Translations under genes and position numbers: made by a program | Assembly (NCBI GenBank): GCA_037952775.1 | Contig: JBANAY010000003.1 | Coordinates: forward strand, 28,768,001 to 28,832,000 | From: Clonostachys chloroleuca | Taxonomy: Eukaryota; Ascomycota; Sordariomycetes; Hypocreales; Bionectriaceae | Reading direction: 5' to 3' | DNA length: 64,000 nucleotides | The notes under the pieces: generated by a model | Told to the model about the DNA's origin: nothing | Seen by the model: only the letters and a program-made list of their open reading frames with translations | Databases searched by the model: none | In this document: positions 21,880 through 33,632 of the stretch, piece after piece | Position numbering within the stretch: the first letter of the stretch is position 1 | How the letters are laid out: each line of letters starts with the position of its first letter

Positions 21880-22746
21880 TCACCGATCCAAGCACAAGCT
21901 TACATAAATTGGAACAGCATCGGTCGATCCCGCGTGCAGCATCTCATCTCTTACCTCATCATTCGCCCAATAACACTCTTCACGCTTCCACAGGGGCCAT
22001 TCTTCGAGGTCTATGAAGCGTCCGGTTCGGACTCCTTGACGAAACTCCTCTTGCTTGCAATCAATCACTTCCAATAAAACTGTCTCCTCTGTGCACCAAT
22101 CATTCCAAGCTCCAATTCTGCTTGCCAGTGGGGTGCTTTCTGTGTTTCGATTGTATTGATCGTAACCGTCAAACACGTACAGTCGCACTGACAGCACAAG
22201 ATTTGACCAATGATCACGCAGCTTCTTCAAATTTCTTGCCCAGTGATCGTTGATCGGCGCCATTTCGCTACACCAAAATCTAACATCGATACTGTCAACA
22301 TTCGGCAGGTGGGACTTAAGGAGCGAGATGTCGGCAATCAAGGTCTTTGCGAAAGCTGCGGCATCTTTCTTTAGATACCACCAGTCATGACAAGATTCAG
22401 CGTCCTTCGAGTAATGAGACTGAGTCTGTGAGATCTCGACGATCAGTCGATTGCTCCTAGTCTTCATCAGATTCGAACAGGTTTCAAGATGTGGCAAAAG
22501 TCTACTATGGCTGGTGCTATATTCGCTTGGTTCTTGAGCTGGTAGAACGATGACATGGTTCTCGTAAAGACGACTTTGGAGGTCATTGCTAATAATTGGG
22601 TGCACATAAAGAAGAGGCAATACGCTGGGCGTGTATGCAGTTTTAGCGATAAGTATATTGCTATGCGGGATGTCGGCTGGGACTAAGTCGTAGACTATAT
22701 CCCGAACCTCCCGAGGCAAGGAGAGAAAAGATACTGGATCAGCCAT
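21880..22746 (-). CDS. F-box-like protein, function unknown
   Basis: Intact single-exon frame of 288 aa from the ATG at 22746. It starts MADPVSFLSLPREVRDIVYDLV, the hydrophobic/basic pattern found at the start of fungal F-box-like proteins (F-box adapters bring substrates to SCF ubiquitin ligases), followed by VLPLLYVHPIISNDLQSRLY. The rest is a Trp-rich, charged region (CHDWWYLKKDAAAFAKTL, WSNLVLSVRLYVFDGYD) typical of lineage-specific members with no known partner. Complete, with no lesions, although AT-rich DNA lies on the 3' side. Whether it still binds Skp1 cannot be said from the sequence. Confidence 0.65.
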   Translation of the reverse strand: MADPVSFLSLPREVRDIVYDLVPADIPHSNILIAKTAYTPSVLPLLYVHPIISNDLQSRLYENHVIVLPAQEPSEYSTSHSRLLPHLETCSNLMKTRSNRLIVEISQTQSHYSKDAESCHDWWYLKKDAAAFAKTLIADISLLKSHLPNVDSIDVRFWCSEMAPINDHWARNLKKLRDHWSNLVLSVRLYVFDGYDQYNRNTESTPLASRIGAWNDWCTEETVLLEVIDCKQEEFRQGVRTGRFIDLEEWPLWKREECYWANDEVRDEMLHAGSTDAVPIYVSLCLDR

Positions 22747-23773
22747 AATGGAACTAAAGTGAAAGCCGTGGAGGAATTATGCGAGGTGGAGGAATTAAAA
22801 GCAAACCCAAATGGGAGTCACAGAGCAGCCACGTAATAACACGCTTTAAATAGCTTAGAATTACTAAGACTTATCTAGCCACTATATTTAGATCCTGCTT
22901 CCCTAGACCTGTTCTTCTAGCTTACCCTATAGCTGGTGTAGCTAGGACAGTATCGATTATGAGCAAATATACTTACTAGCATCAACTATTGAATTGCTTG
23001 TACTAATGGATTTATCCTAAGTCCAGAATACAATCTTCTCATGTTATTTTGAATAGTTGCTCTAGACTGGGGATAATGTTGTCTACACTGTTACGAGAGT
23101 AAGTTATTCACTAATTTAAGAGCTTAACCACACAGCTAGAGAAATTATATAAGGAAGCCACTGATCGCGATATGCGAGAGACAATAAATAGGACCTTCTA
23201 GAAGTTGCTAGGACGGTGGACAGTGTAAAACTTCACAGGCTTTTTGTTATGAGATCAGAAAATAAGACCAGGAGATAATGTCGCAGCAAGACTCAACCAT
23301 GTAAACATGCGCCTCTGCGAACAGGTCTAGCTTAGTCATACAGCATGCATGAATTGTACGATCCATCCTGACGCAAGGTGTCACAACGGGATTAGCGCTC
23401 GGCAGCGCGTGAAGTTTTGCTGCGTACTTTATCACTATAAACCCTAGTAAGGATACCTGAGTTTTCAATAATGGAAGCAGGAGCGGTCTGCCGAGAAAGG
23501 GGGTTGTTGCGTAACAACACCGCACGATATCAATTCAATACACACACATTATTGACCCAAATAAGCACTTATCACTAACCGTATTCGCTTGAATCCGACA
23601 TGAATCCACCCTGATTATAAAGCAGTAGTACTTAAGCAAAGCCATCTAGGTCATTGGAATAAATACAGAGATTACCCCGCGCTGGAAATTAGCAACGAAG
23701 CCTCCAATCCTCATCTGATTGCTATCAAACCCTTTATCCAATAAACCAATTGTTAACTGTTATAATTTCCATA
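22747..23773. other. Intergenic, nothing recognised
   Basis: About 1 kb between the divergent F-box-like (-) and SRPBCC (+) genes, so it should contain both promoters. AT-rich at 22830-23150. A 92-codon minus frame at 23247-23525 shows no family features. Confidence 0.4.
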
Positions 23774-24289
23774 ATGCCTTCCGATATCATTTGGCCTGAG
23801 AAGTACCTTCCAGGTACAACAGATAATTATGTATCGAATGAGGTCATCGTAAAGGGCCTTACCGCCGCGCAAGTCTGGCCCTTCCTTGTCGACATTAATC
23901 AATGGGAATCATACTATAACAATTGCTCCCGAATCACACCACCATCATCCGGGTCTATTCTTAAACAGGGGGATAATTTCAAATTTTCTACTTTCGGTTT
24001 CGAGCCTCTCCCAGCTCAGGTTGTTGAGTCTGTAGCTCCGACTGAAAACTCGCCCGGTCGTATCGCCTGGCGAGCTTGGCAAGACGGAGATGAAAATACA
24101 TCGCTGGATGTTTACCATGCTTGGATAGTGGAGGATCTTGAATGGGGTGTAGTGCGTATTTTGACGCAAGAGTCTCAGATTGGCAAGCCAGCGGTTGAAT
24201 TAGCTAAGCAGAAACCAAACCCCATGCTGCTGGGACATCAAAATTGGCTGGATAGTTTAGTTGACTTTACAAGGACGAATAAGAAATAA
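23774..24289 (+). CDS. SRPBCC-fold (polyketide cyclase/START-like) protein
   Basis: Intact single-exon frame of 171 aa from the ATG at 23774 (MPSDIIWPEKYLPGTTDNYV). The pattern NEVIVKGLTAAQVWPFLVD INQWESYYNN, with a helix-grip entry after the first strand, then GSILKQGDNFKFSTFGFEPL, VVESVAP, GRIAWRAWQ and a closing helix (MLLGHQNWLDSLVDFT) is that of SRPBCC-domain proteins. These bind hydrophobic ligands and include polyketide cyclase/dehydrase-like proteins; the ligand here is unknown. No signal peptide, so likely cytosolic. The neighbours give no pathway: no polyketide synthase lies in the window. No damage is seen. Confidence 0.75.
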   Translation: MPSDIIWPEKYLPGTTDNYVSNEVIVKGLTAAQVWPFLVDINQWESYYNNCSRITPPSSGSILKQGDNFKFSTFGFEPLPAQVVESVAPTENSPGRIAWRAWQDGDENTSLDVYHAWIVEDLEWGVVRILTQESQIGKPAVELAKQKPNPMLLGHQNWLDSLVDFTRTNKK

Positions 24290-24582
24290 CTTATATATTG
24301 CTCAATATCTTGCGCTTGAACAAGAAGGGGATTTTCAAGGGGTTAGAGGGAACAAAGGTCAATCAAATCACAAGATCAATCCTAGATCATGTTGCCATCT
24401 TGTGACTGGCTCTTCGTGTATTTCCGAAGTCTCCTCAATCTTTCTCGGCATCTTCCGCCACCTTCGTACAATTCCGGCCATGGCGACTAGCGGAGGTTCG
24501 CGCACCAAAACATATCGGGACTTCCCACTCCGTTAATTTGTTGGCCATCTCCACGATCTTCTTCTGACCCCCAGATAATAGA

Positions 24583-25517
24583 TTAAGCAAACTCTTTAAG
24601 CAGCCAGTTCACATTTGATATCATATTGCTTCCACAAGCCCACCCAGCCCAAGACCGATCGTTGCTTGCCTGACCTACAGCAAGGACGCCCCAAATATAT
24701 CTACCAATATCCAGAGCCTTCCAGAATGGGCCGCCGGACTGACCACCATAAAGGTCAGTATCAGTCCAAAATGGGCCATTTCCATCACAGCTCCATTCCT
24801 TGTCCAAAAGTTTGTTGTTGTTCTGGCGGTATGGCCTCATCGTATTTTCCTTATCACTTGGGTAGCCCACGTGGTCGAAACCGACTTGTCCAATCCTGGA
24901 CTTGTCTGGAGTCTTGACACCAAAGTAGCCTCGCTTGTCACCTAGACGCTTGTTGATGATAATGACAGCCCAATCTCCCTTGTGGCGACAGTCACCCGTC
25001 GCCTCGTCGCCAATGGTGATAACGTGTGTTACATCACCATAGCCCAGCTTCGCCGTCTGGTCAAAACCAGGAGCAAATTTTCCACTTACGCCACTCTTGA
25101 TGCAGTGCTTGGCAGTCAAGACATGGCGAGGACCGACTAATGCGCCGGAACACACGGCACCATTTAACTAGTATAGTCTGCCAACTGATGCATAAGGAAA
25201 GGAAGTGCTTGGAAAGAGGACGCGGTCATCCGGTCCCTCAATATAGTCGCGTTTGTCTGCCTCTCCGCCGGATGGTGAGCCTGGGGGAATATACGGCTCG
25301 ATCTTGGAGAGAGTCTCGTTTGAGAACTGCTCTTCGCGCTCAACTTGACAATCTCTGGGATGATATTTTTTGCCGAAAAGAGTCGGACATACGAATTGTC
25401 ATAATATGTCAAGTCTGAGGTAGTTTGAATGATCTCCTTGTTTTCAGGAATGGGGTTGGCAGAGACACAAGACAGGAGGTAGGCGAATGTAGCTGCCGGG
25501 AAGAGGAAGTTGACCAT
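24583..25517 (-). pseudogene. Secreted trypsin-like/glutamyl-endopeptidase-like serine protease, broken
   Basis: About 310 codons from the ATG at 25517. Signal peptide MVNFLFPAATFAYLLSCVSA, then a propeptide-like region, then the protease domain with a complete triad: His in VLTAKHCI, Asp in GDWAVIIIN and Ser in YGGQSGGPFW. Two lesions break it. First, after VKLSA (about 25335) the family sequence continues in a different frame (EEQFSNETLSKIEPYIPPGS, DYIEGPDDRVLFP, STSFPYASVGRLY), a one-base shift. Second, that frame meets TAG at about 25168, directly before LNGAVCSGALVGPRHVL, where a Trp codon (TGG) would fit. No GT-AG intron explains either. The gene is otherwise well preserved, so it died recently. 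Confidence 0.75.
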
Positions 25518-27186
25518 TTTGAACTCGCTTTAAGACTTCGTCTTTATAATAGCGGCTGATAGTAGTTGTTCCTGGCTGTTCGAAGGCTGAGCTGTGGTGG
25601 GAATGGACGGTTCATTGTATAGTAGTTGAGGTATTATCGAGGTCTTGTTTTCCCTCCCTTATTTGTCAACTCTATAGTATACTTGGCGGTACCTTGATAG
25701 ATTAATGGTCTAAAAGACCTTTCAACGCAAGACACAGGGGCGCCAAGTCTTGATCAAATTAAATGCAACGCTCCCACATCCCGGAACAAACTACGTTGAG
25801 GCAAACTGTGGCCATCCGTTGCTATCCCGCTGGTCTGTGTCGATCCACGCAATCCCTGACCCAACTTGGCATGCTTTGAGATAATATACGAGCCCTGGGT
25901 TACTGTAGAGGCAAATGAACTTTGGTGCTGCTAATTCATTCCACTCTGCCAAGGGAATGCCCAGCAACATGATCCTCCTAATTGTCTGATCAAAATCCTT
26001 AAGGGCATGAGAAGTTCTCTTTATTATTCCATTGCCGACGATGTGGCTATTGTACTTGTTGAACGGGCGATTGATTATTACGTTTTCTGGAATTGTCCGG
26101 TACAACAGCCACAAAACCACCTGCTGGATTCGATTACCAAATCCATGGGCACTATAAAATGAAGACAATGGTGCATCTTAGAGAAGAAAAGTTATGCCAA
26201 ACTCTAACAAATAGCATGTAGGTAAAAAGAAGCTGCAGAACTTCAGCCGAATTATAATGTCAAGTGATATAGATCAGAGTATCGCATATGAAGTCGGTCT
26301 ACATATTGCGTATAATAGCTATTACTCAAGGGAGTGATATTTTGTACTATATTTAGTCAAGCGAGCTGTTCAGTAATTTAAGACTTATTAATCGTTTCGT
26401 CAGGTCCCACTCGATAAATGAATCCTCTGTGGCAAAGCCAACTCGGCTATTGTCAAATACAGCAATCAATGCTACGCTTTTTAATCCTTGCTGCTTTCAA
26501 TGGTCACGAAGTAGAAATGCGGCATCGGCGGAACAGGGCTATACGCTCACGCCATCAATTCAATGTGTTACACTGAAGAAGAGACAGATTGCATGCTGTC
26601 GAGCACTTGCCGTCCATGATCTCACATTTATTGTCGATACTTGTTCGCTTGAGGCTTGACCCGCGATGACTGAGATCATAGACCCGACGTTACTGCAGTC
26701 TCCCTTCAAGTAGAATGACTACCGAAATGGACAACAATAAGAAAACAAGTGCTCGGCCGAAACGCGATTGCGTCTACTCGTCCAGATTTCAGTGACGGAC
26801 ATGTGGAAGTGCGTATCGTTTTATCCGCAAGAATTCCTGATTGGTTAATCCATTAAAGGGAACGAATTTACAGCTTTCTTAGGTGGAATAAAGTCTTGCA
26901 TTGAGAAAATAATCCAATGGTGGATTTTTGACATTGATCATAACTGTATGAAGCCTGTTGAGATGCTTGATTACCTGACTGGCTTGAAGTGACAAATGAT
27001 TGGTTTAAGACAGCTGAAAGCCGACGGCCAATTCAAGTGTCATTCGCGTTACAGCTGAAAGAATATGGCGCAAAACATAATATTGTTGACCTCAACAATA
27101 AGTATTACCAACCTAACACGACCCCTGCTTAGGCTACTGTCCCTTTTTTTTTTTTTTCCCCCAAAAATCAGCATTACTGCCCAGAC
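25518..27186. other. Long stretch without recognised genes
   Basis: About 1.7 kb. A 125-codon minus-strand frame at 25791-26168 lacks an ATG start and matches nothing I know (SNPGLVYYLKACQVGSGIAW is its most protein-like part), so it may be a gene remnant. A 14-T tract lies at 27144-27157. No RNA gene or repeat recognised. Confidence 0.35.
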
Positions 27187-27973
27187 ATGGCGCTACGGCT
27201 GATCACGGATAGGGAGGATAGACATCTCCTTACAGACACGGATCATGATATTGTCAAGTCAATCAGCAGCCGTTGGCTTGCCGAGGGCTTCTGGGCTATC
27301 GCTGAGCTGGATGGGTCGGCCCCGGACAGGCTGAGCTCAGAAGAAATTGAGCAACACGACCGGTTGACTTTGCTCTGAGTATCATGGGTATCTTCGGTAT
27401 AACTCTCGATCCCTCTCGATTCGCACCTGATGACAAAATAGGTGCAACGGTTGCATTGATGCAAGCAACGATTGTGGAGGGACAGAGACCGGAGTGGCTG
27501 GGGATAATGGAGACGCTACGTCTGGGCCAGCATTTGACAATGATTCCTGAGTTCCCGCAGCTAGACGTGGATGGAAGGGCCGCGTTTGGAAAGCCCCTAT
27601 GGAGTTCGAATTGGTGGATCAAGGATATCCCTCCTGGCATAAGGATGGACGATGCCGGATATCTGCGCATCTCCGCATCATGCTTGCCAATTCAATCCGC
27701 CCGACCCGGGAGTGGCGATGTGATATTCGAGAACACCGATGGGCAGTGGGCTCTATCTTTGAACAAAACCTCACGAATTTATGCGGTTCGTCTAGGAGAG
27801 AAGTGCCTTTACACAGCCATCAAATTCCCCCTCAGGTCATTCTTGACAAGTATCTGATTCTTCTTGCCGAAAAATCCAAAGAGGAGAAATTTCATTGTCT
27901 TGGGTACGCTTCTGTGGAGGAAAAGGTCATCAACTTGGAGAGTTGGGAAATTCTGACGCTTGTAATAAGATAG
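27187..27973 (+). pseudogene. Unknown gene, two frameshifts
   Basis: I do not recognise the family. Three plus-strand frames follow one another and together read like one protein of about 260 residues. From the ATG at 27187 comes MALRLITDREDRHLLTDTD...EEIEQHDR, then a shift of one base near 27365 to VDFALSIMGIFGITLDPSRF and on through WSSNWWIKDIPPGIRMDDAG, then a second shift near 27830, where AIKFP in one frame continues as PQVILDKYLILLAEKSKEE in the next, ending LESWEILTLVIR. Neither shift coincides with a GT-AG intron that I could find, but short introns cannot be fully excluded. The segment has even codon usage and no signal peptide. Likely a recently broken cytosolic protein. Confidence 0.45.
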
Positions 27974-28105
27974 ACTCTATAAGTATATCATATACAAGAA
28001 AGATACACACGCAATGAAGGCAGAAGGAATATATATTTTATCTACCGGGATCTTGAAGTGGCCCTCTCTAAGACTAGGTAGGTTGACCTGCTGATCCTCA
28101 GTGGG

Positions 28106-29975
28106 TTACCATCCAAAAGACTCACAGTGAACATCTATGCTTGGGCCCTCTGGTGTCATATTTCGGGTCGCCGCAGCCGAGACGGCTGCCATGAGAGACT
28201 TGGGTCCGCAAGCTGCAATCAAAATACGGCTGTCGCTTCCAGCTGCTTGTATTGACTCATGGATCATCGCTTCCGCCCTCAACTTTTCATACTTGAGCCC
28301 ATGTCTGTCGCTTAGTTCAGTCGTATTGACTGACTTCATGTTGCCTTGCGTCTCTTTTTCGGCTGGTATTGGCATTTCTTCGGTCTCCAAGGGACATCCA
28401 AGCTCTGGAACACGTTTCTCTGTGATCTCAGGCGTCGAAGGATCATGAGGTGACGCTTTGATGATGGAATCAAGATTCTCGTCAGATGACACTTGCACGT
28501 TGTCAGTAGTGATGTGCAAGCTGAGAGACACATGTGATGCATGACTTCTGAGTTTTTCCAACTGTTCTGAGAACCAAGACAGGTTTTCTGCGAAATTTTC
28601 TTGTCAGCGGATGCATTTAAGAAAGATGAGGCCAACCATTCATACCCTTTGTTTTTACTGCCCAGATAAAGTCGACAAATTGGGCTGAATCAGGCCCAAG
28701 AGACTCTAGAATTGTGCAGGCCAAGCCCATTGTAAAGGTGGCACCGCTCCCTCCGGCAATGAGAACAATTCTATCATAACACGCGAGATCTGGGAAGGAC
28801 CCATAGGGTCCATCGAAAGATACTCGGACACTGGCACCTGGTTTTGAGACCGCATACTCATAAGCTGCTTTGGTGAAGCCACTGTGAGACTTCATAATAA
28901 GCTCGAGACCAGAACTCGTGTTGGATACTATAGTGAAAGGATGCGTCTCGAATGGTCGAACACTCGGGATCCAGACGAAGCAATGTGAACCTGGGGCCGC
29001 CCACGCAAGCTGTTTTGTCGATATCAGCTTCACGCCGCCATTTGGTAAAGCATGAAGTGTGGCTCTATTATCGACAAAATTGAAAATCTCCATGCCCGGA
29101 TCAAGCGGTCGATGATCCAGATGCAGGCGGTAAATAGACTTGCTATGCAGATCTTCTCTACCCAATAGGGTCCGTGCAATCCCACGAAAACAAGTGTTAG
29201 GATGCAGCCGATGATGTGGCTGATGTAGAAGGTCTCGTATCCAAAACGTCTGAGGAACCCCATCATGAGAACCAACATGACAAATCCCGCAGCGATTCCC
29301 CCAGTTTTCGGGCTCCAGTAGTTTGGACCAGGCTTGATGCATGTCCTCCCACTTCATATAGCATATGCCATGGAAAACCATCTGAGCAACGGCAGTGTAA
29401 CCAACGATTAGATGTAAAAGATTGAGTCCATCGTAGGAGAAAGGACTAAGCAGAGCCAGTGGCGTATTTTTCAAGCCAAAGAAAACGGCCAGCGCGATAT
29501 TACCCATGGACATCCTGTAATGGACAATGTCAAGAATTGCATTCTCTTTAGAGTTTACAACACATACCACCCAAATCTAGCAGCAAAATTGCTGGGCTTA
29601 TTGAACTCGAGATTGATGAAGCAAAATATGAGGTTGATGGCGCAATACAGGAAGATGGCTATAGCATGGCCGACAGAAGGGAACCCGGGGAAAGGTCGGA
29701 GTAAGAAAGCTTTGGCGTTTCTTGAATCTGTCAGTTGAATCTTGAACTGGACTCATTTTCACGTACCGAGTAAGGTTTCTGAAAATCCAAAACTTTGAGC
29801 GTCTCCTCGATTTGCGTGATGAAAACCACTTTCTAGTTAAGAATTGCACCCGATAGGCAAGAATAAAGAAAATCATGATACCTGCCATCACACCTGCATA
29901 GATCTTGATATTCCACTCATTCATGAGCTGCCTCTCATCGGGGGCTTTCCCCCCCTTGACCCTTTTCTCAAGCAT
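28106..29975 (-). CDS. Ferric/cupric reductase (FRE) with an out-of-frame membrane segment
   Basis: Plasma-membrane flavocytochrome that reduces Fe(III)/Cu(II) for uptake. Exons 29975-29767, 29720-29568, 29514-28646 and 28587-28106 (introns 46, 53 and 58 nt, GT-AG). Landmarks: N-terminal membrane helix GVMAGIMIFFILAY, FPGFPSVGHAIAIF, LLHLIVGYTAVAQMVFHG (heme His), FAD-binding HPFTIV, NADPH-binding IVLIAGGSGATFTMG, and the family C-terminus DVHCESFGW. From about 29298 to 29083 the family sequence (VMLVLMMGFLRRFGYETFYI SHIIGCIL, with a second heme His) is in a different frame. One extra base in a G5 run (29298-29302) and one missing base in a T4 run (29083-29086), sense strand, would explain it. 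The main frame has no stop there, so a 571-codon product could be made with about 71 scrambled residues. Real mutation or assembly error. Confidence 0.8.
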
Positions 29976-32900
29976 TTTGAAGGCGACGAGGAATTTGATC
30001 GGCGGTGATTCTCAGGCGTGTGGCCAAGCCGTGATAAAAGGAGTTTCAAGGGAGGTTTCATCCTATATAGGAGAAAAAAGAACAGGAAGGGATTACTAGA
30101 AAAATGAAAGACCCAATAAAATTTTCAGTCATGCTGAGAAGACCAACATCGAAGCTTCATTGCAACATCTTTTCTGGTGATCATTTCGGAATCCGAGTCG
30201 ATGGTACCTGGATCGTCCCATTTTCGGCAATACTAACACCACAATGGCTGATTCTGATTTCTGCAATTCACCACGCCTCCGCAACCTCTTGGGTACGTCC
30301 GCAAGGCAGGTTCATCCCAATGGATCAGTCACTAGTTTCTCAGCTCTGACTGGCGAGAATATCCCTCAAAAGAGGCATGAATCTAATCAGATCGACCCAT
30401 TGGATAAAATCCGCCATCCAAACTAAACACACTAAGCTCTTGTTGTGTCCTCGGAGTACGAGTGCAACTCGGAGCAGTGTGGATGAATCAGGCTGCAAAT
30501 TTTGGCCGCTGAAGAGTCAACTGGAGTAAACAAAGGCTGCTTCATCACATTCACAGTCTGATAGGCTCTTGAGAGGATAGCATGTCAAAAAAGCCTTGCG
30601 AAGATTCCGCTGTGGATTGCATCTTCCGAGCATTGTCGTAAGCCGAGCATGCACGCCACGCAGAACTAACACGATAGTTGCAGCGTGGGTAAATGTTGAC
30701 GGATTGATAACCGGGAGATGTGGATCAACAAGTGATATCAAAAGCGGACCATCCCGGCACTTATGATGATTTCACCGCTTCGTTAGTTTCAAATCTGTGC
30801 CGAAATCCCGGGGCTAGGTAGTGATGGTTGAGCGCGTGCTTTCGAGACACGATGGCACTCGACTTGCTGAGAGTTGGCCACCGGTATCGTAACGATAAGA
30901 TTGCTATATAGTCACTCAACATTTACCTATTTTTAAAACAAGGCAGGTACTCGATATACAGAATAAACTGAAAAGAACGCCGTCAAAAGTACGAGCATCA
31001 TCAATAGGGGACTCGGAGTGGAGCAGGCCTCGATGAGCGTGGTTGAGGATAATCCCTGTCCTTGTCAAGTACCAGATTGATAACTCGGAACTGACCCATT
31101 CCCAGCCAAACAATGACTGCCCATTCGTCATTCTCAAAAATAACGCTGAGTGCACTGGTCACTATCCAGCATCGGACATCCGACTAGAACCGAAGATCCA
31201 CTGGTTGCCGTGAGTGGGGATTGGGTTCGAGCTCCGTCCTACGGTGGGATACTGCAAAATCACTGACATGACCCACCTTGCCGTCTCGGTTGCCGCATTT
31301 TAAGTAGCTTTGCAATTGGAGATATGGTGGAGGCAGTGACAGCTTTGATAATTAACCAAATATTTCCCCGCTCGCAGACCGAACCGTTCTCACGATCCGG
31401 CGGTTGGGGTCTTTGAGGTTTGAAGTTTGAGCCGTTGGACCGAGAGTTAGATCAGTACATGGTTGGAGAACCACTCTCACTGCCGTACAAAGAGAACCAA
31501 TCAAGTTCCCAGAGGAGAAGAACTTGATATATGATCCTTCTTATGGGAGGCTTCTCACAAACGCCATAAACTTTATACCTTACATCTTCTTCAGTTTGAA
31601 ATGCAACTTAACACACCTTTGCTAAGCTCTTCGTGTCTGTGCCTTTCATAGATTGGTTTTGATGGCTGTCTCAATACTTGAGTTGGCATTATCTTGGAAA
31701 CTGCTCCACCTAAGATATGATAACGGTTGTTTGATTAGCTCTGCCGTGATCTCATGTTGGGAGCCATCCCTCGCCTCAATTAAGGAAAGCGCCCTCGATA
31801 CGTTTGAAGCAATGTTGTACGAGGTACCTGGAATAGAGAAAATCCGGAGTTCTGCCGTCAACTCCCAAACAGTTGCTACTCAGTTGCAAAGCTCTCTATC
31901 AGGTTCCTGATGTTGCTTTATGGGGAGAACATTCTTATCTTTCATACACACCAGCTAGCTTAGTAGCTTGAAGTCTTCCACGGCTCCATAGATGGGTGCA
32001 TAAGACGTGGAAGAAGAGTGGAACATGCTCTCCGTTCACTTGCGGAATCAACAACTCTTGGTTAGATCAAGGGAATCAAAAACCCCTCCCCTTTCCATTT
32101 CCCTACCTGCGTCGAGCGGCCCGCCTCCGCGTTTCCCATTTCACAAACCTTAGCCCAAGAGCCTCACTTGGTGAGAACCTCGATGGGTTTGAAGTTATAG
32201 ACGAAATCTTTAACTTTTCAGGTGATGGATCTACTAAGTTGAGTGCTATTTTTAGCCCTCTACATTGAGATAATTAATGCTCGTAAGAGGTGCTGTCTGT
32301 TAATAGAAGCTATTTGATTGCAAATTCTGAAGGTTTGTATTTGCCTTCCAAATCTATTATTCATGAACTGGGAGGGCCGGCATTCTATTCAAGACTATTA
32401 TACAAGTACTTTCCACTAAATTGAGGTTTGAGCCTCAGTCTTGTTAGCTGGTTAAATCAAAGACAAAGGGCATGTTAGCTCTGAAGGAAGAACAAAGAGG
32501 GTTAGGATTGAATCTCTTGCCCTAATAAATGGAATCATCCGTAAACGACAAGAGAGTTGAGATACCGCGTGCACATAAATCATTACTAGATATCATTTAC
32601 TAATCTGCGCGCAGAATTAGCATCTGTTATCTATCATGAATTAGTTGGCGCATTTTCGTTCCATTACATTTGCGAGATTTTCTCAACTTCAAGTACCCAT
32701 GACCCTCAAAGTAGGCCCTGACCCTAGGAACCAACAGACAAAAATCTCAATCTTCGCCGTAATTCTTCCATCCATTGTAGAGGGCCTCCAATTTCAACAT
32801 TCTCTAGATCATTCGTTCCCAGCTCGAGTTTCGTCGTTCGTGCGTGCCTCGTACACGATAAAAGTTGACTCAATTTCAGCTGGACGATACGTCTCATCTC

Positions 32901-33182
32901 AAAGTTGTGGTATGGCTGTATTCAATCGTAAAAAGAAATCTCGGGCACCGGCGCCTTCATCTTTTCAGAATATTCATGGTTCAAGACATCCCAAAGACAA
33001 TGAGAAACGGTATTGCCGGTGGTGTAATTGCTTAGAGTGGGTTCTGTTGGCGGCTGGGCGTCTTCATCTTGGCTGCGTTTCTTTAATTCGTTCTCATACG
33101 TGTTGTGGGTGGCGATGTAGGCAGAAATCACATCAACATCGATGCAGCCACGGTGCTCGTACCACTTTTAAACGAGCAGCCC
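29976..33182. other. 3.2 kb without a recognised gene
   Basis: Ordinary base composition, but no frame longer than about 190 codons and none with family features on either strand. A 90-codon stretch at 31996-32268 (+) and an 85-codon one at 31653-31910 (+) look protein-like in places (ENLDGFEVIDEIFNFSGDG; SALDTFEAMLYEVPGIEKI) but lack ATG starts, so they may be gene relics. No RNA gene found. Confidence 0.35.
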
Positions 33183-33632
33183 TCATTCACCGTTGTAGAG
33201 TCGAAACTTATTTGAAGGAATGAGATCTTCGGGATAAACCAACGAGCCGAAGCAGCCGACGTGGTAATAATATTTTGTAAATTCCCCATCTCCAAAGGGG
33301 AACATGTCAGTGCCAAATACGCAAATTCGAAACTCGTCCTTGATTTGCTGTGTCTGAGGCCCGCTGGTATCGACATGAAGGCAGTCGCGTCCAGCACGAC
33401 ATTTGGCACGGCCAGAACGAGATACCTCCACATATACAAACGCCTCGGGTGTCTCGGTGATTGAATCGAAAAGCTTCTCGCCTTTGGTCTTGGGCGCGGC
33501 TTTCGTCTTGGGGCGCTCGTGGCCAGCCTTTGGGGCATCGGAGCCCTGACTCTCGGCGGGAGGGTGTTCGTCTGGGGCTGATCGCTTTCTCGTGTTTGTG
33601 GACGAGGACTATGTGATTTCGTCTGAAGCCAT
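33183..33632 (-). pseudogene. PARP-type zinc-finger-like protein, two nonsense codons
   Basis: One minus-strand frame of 150 codons from the ATG at 33632. It reads MASDEIT, stop TAG, SSSTNTRKRSAPDEHPP, a Lys/Pro-rich linker (KTKAAPKTKGEKLFDSI), then EAFVYVEVSRSGRAKCRAGR DC, KDEFRICVF, YYYHVGCFGSLVYPEDLIPS, NKFRLYNGE and stop TGA. The Cys...Cys...His-x-x-Cys spacing with SGRAKC and HVGC resembles PARP-type zinc fingers, which bind damaged DNA. The TAG at codon 8 would be Gln (CAG), and the closing TGA falls where family proteins usually continue with Trp (TGG). Both are C->T/G->A changes, the type RIP makes. Family call moderate; inactivation well supported. Confidence 0.55.

Noticed and set aside
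25140..25200. Intron to explain the TAG in the serine protease
   Set aside because: No GT donor at a suitable distance, and the sequence before the stop reads as normal protease-family protein up to it.
31200..31250. Possible tRNA (gggttcgagctccg resembles a T-arm)
   Set aside because: No acceptor stem, D-arm or anticodon arm can be folded around it.
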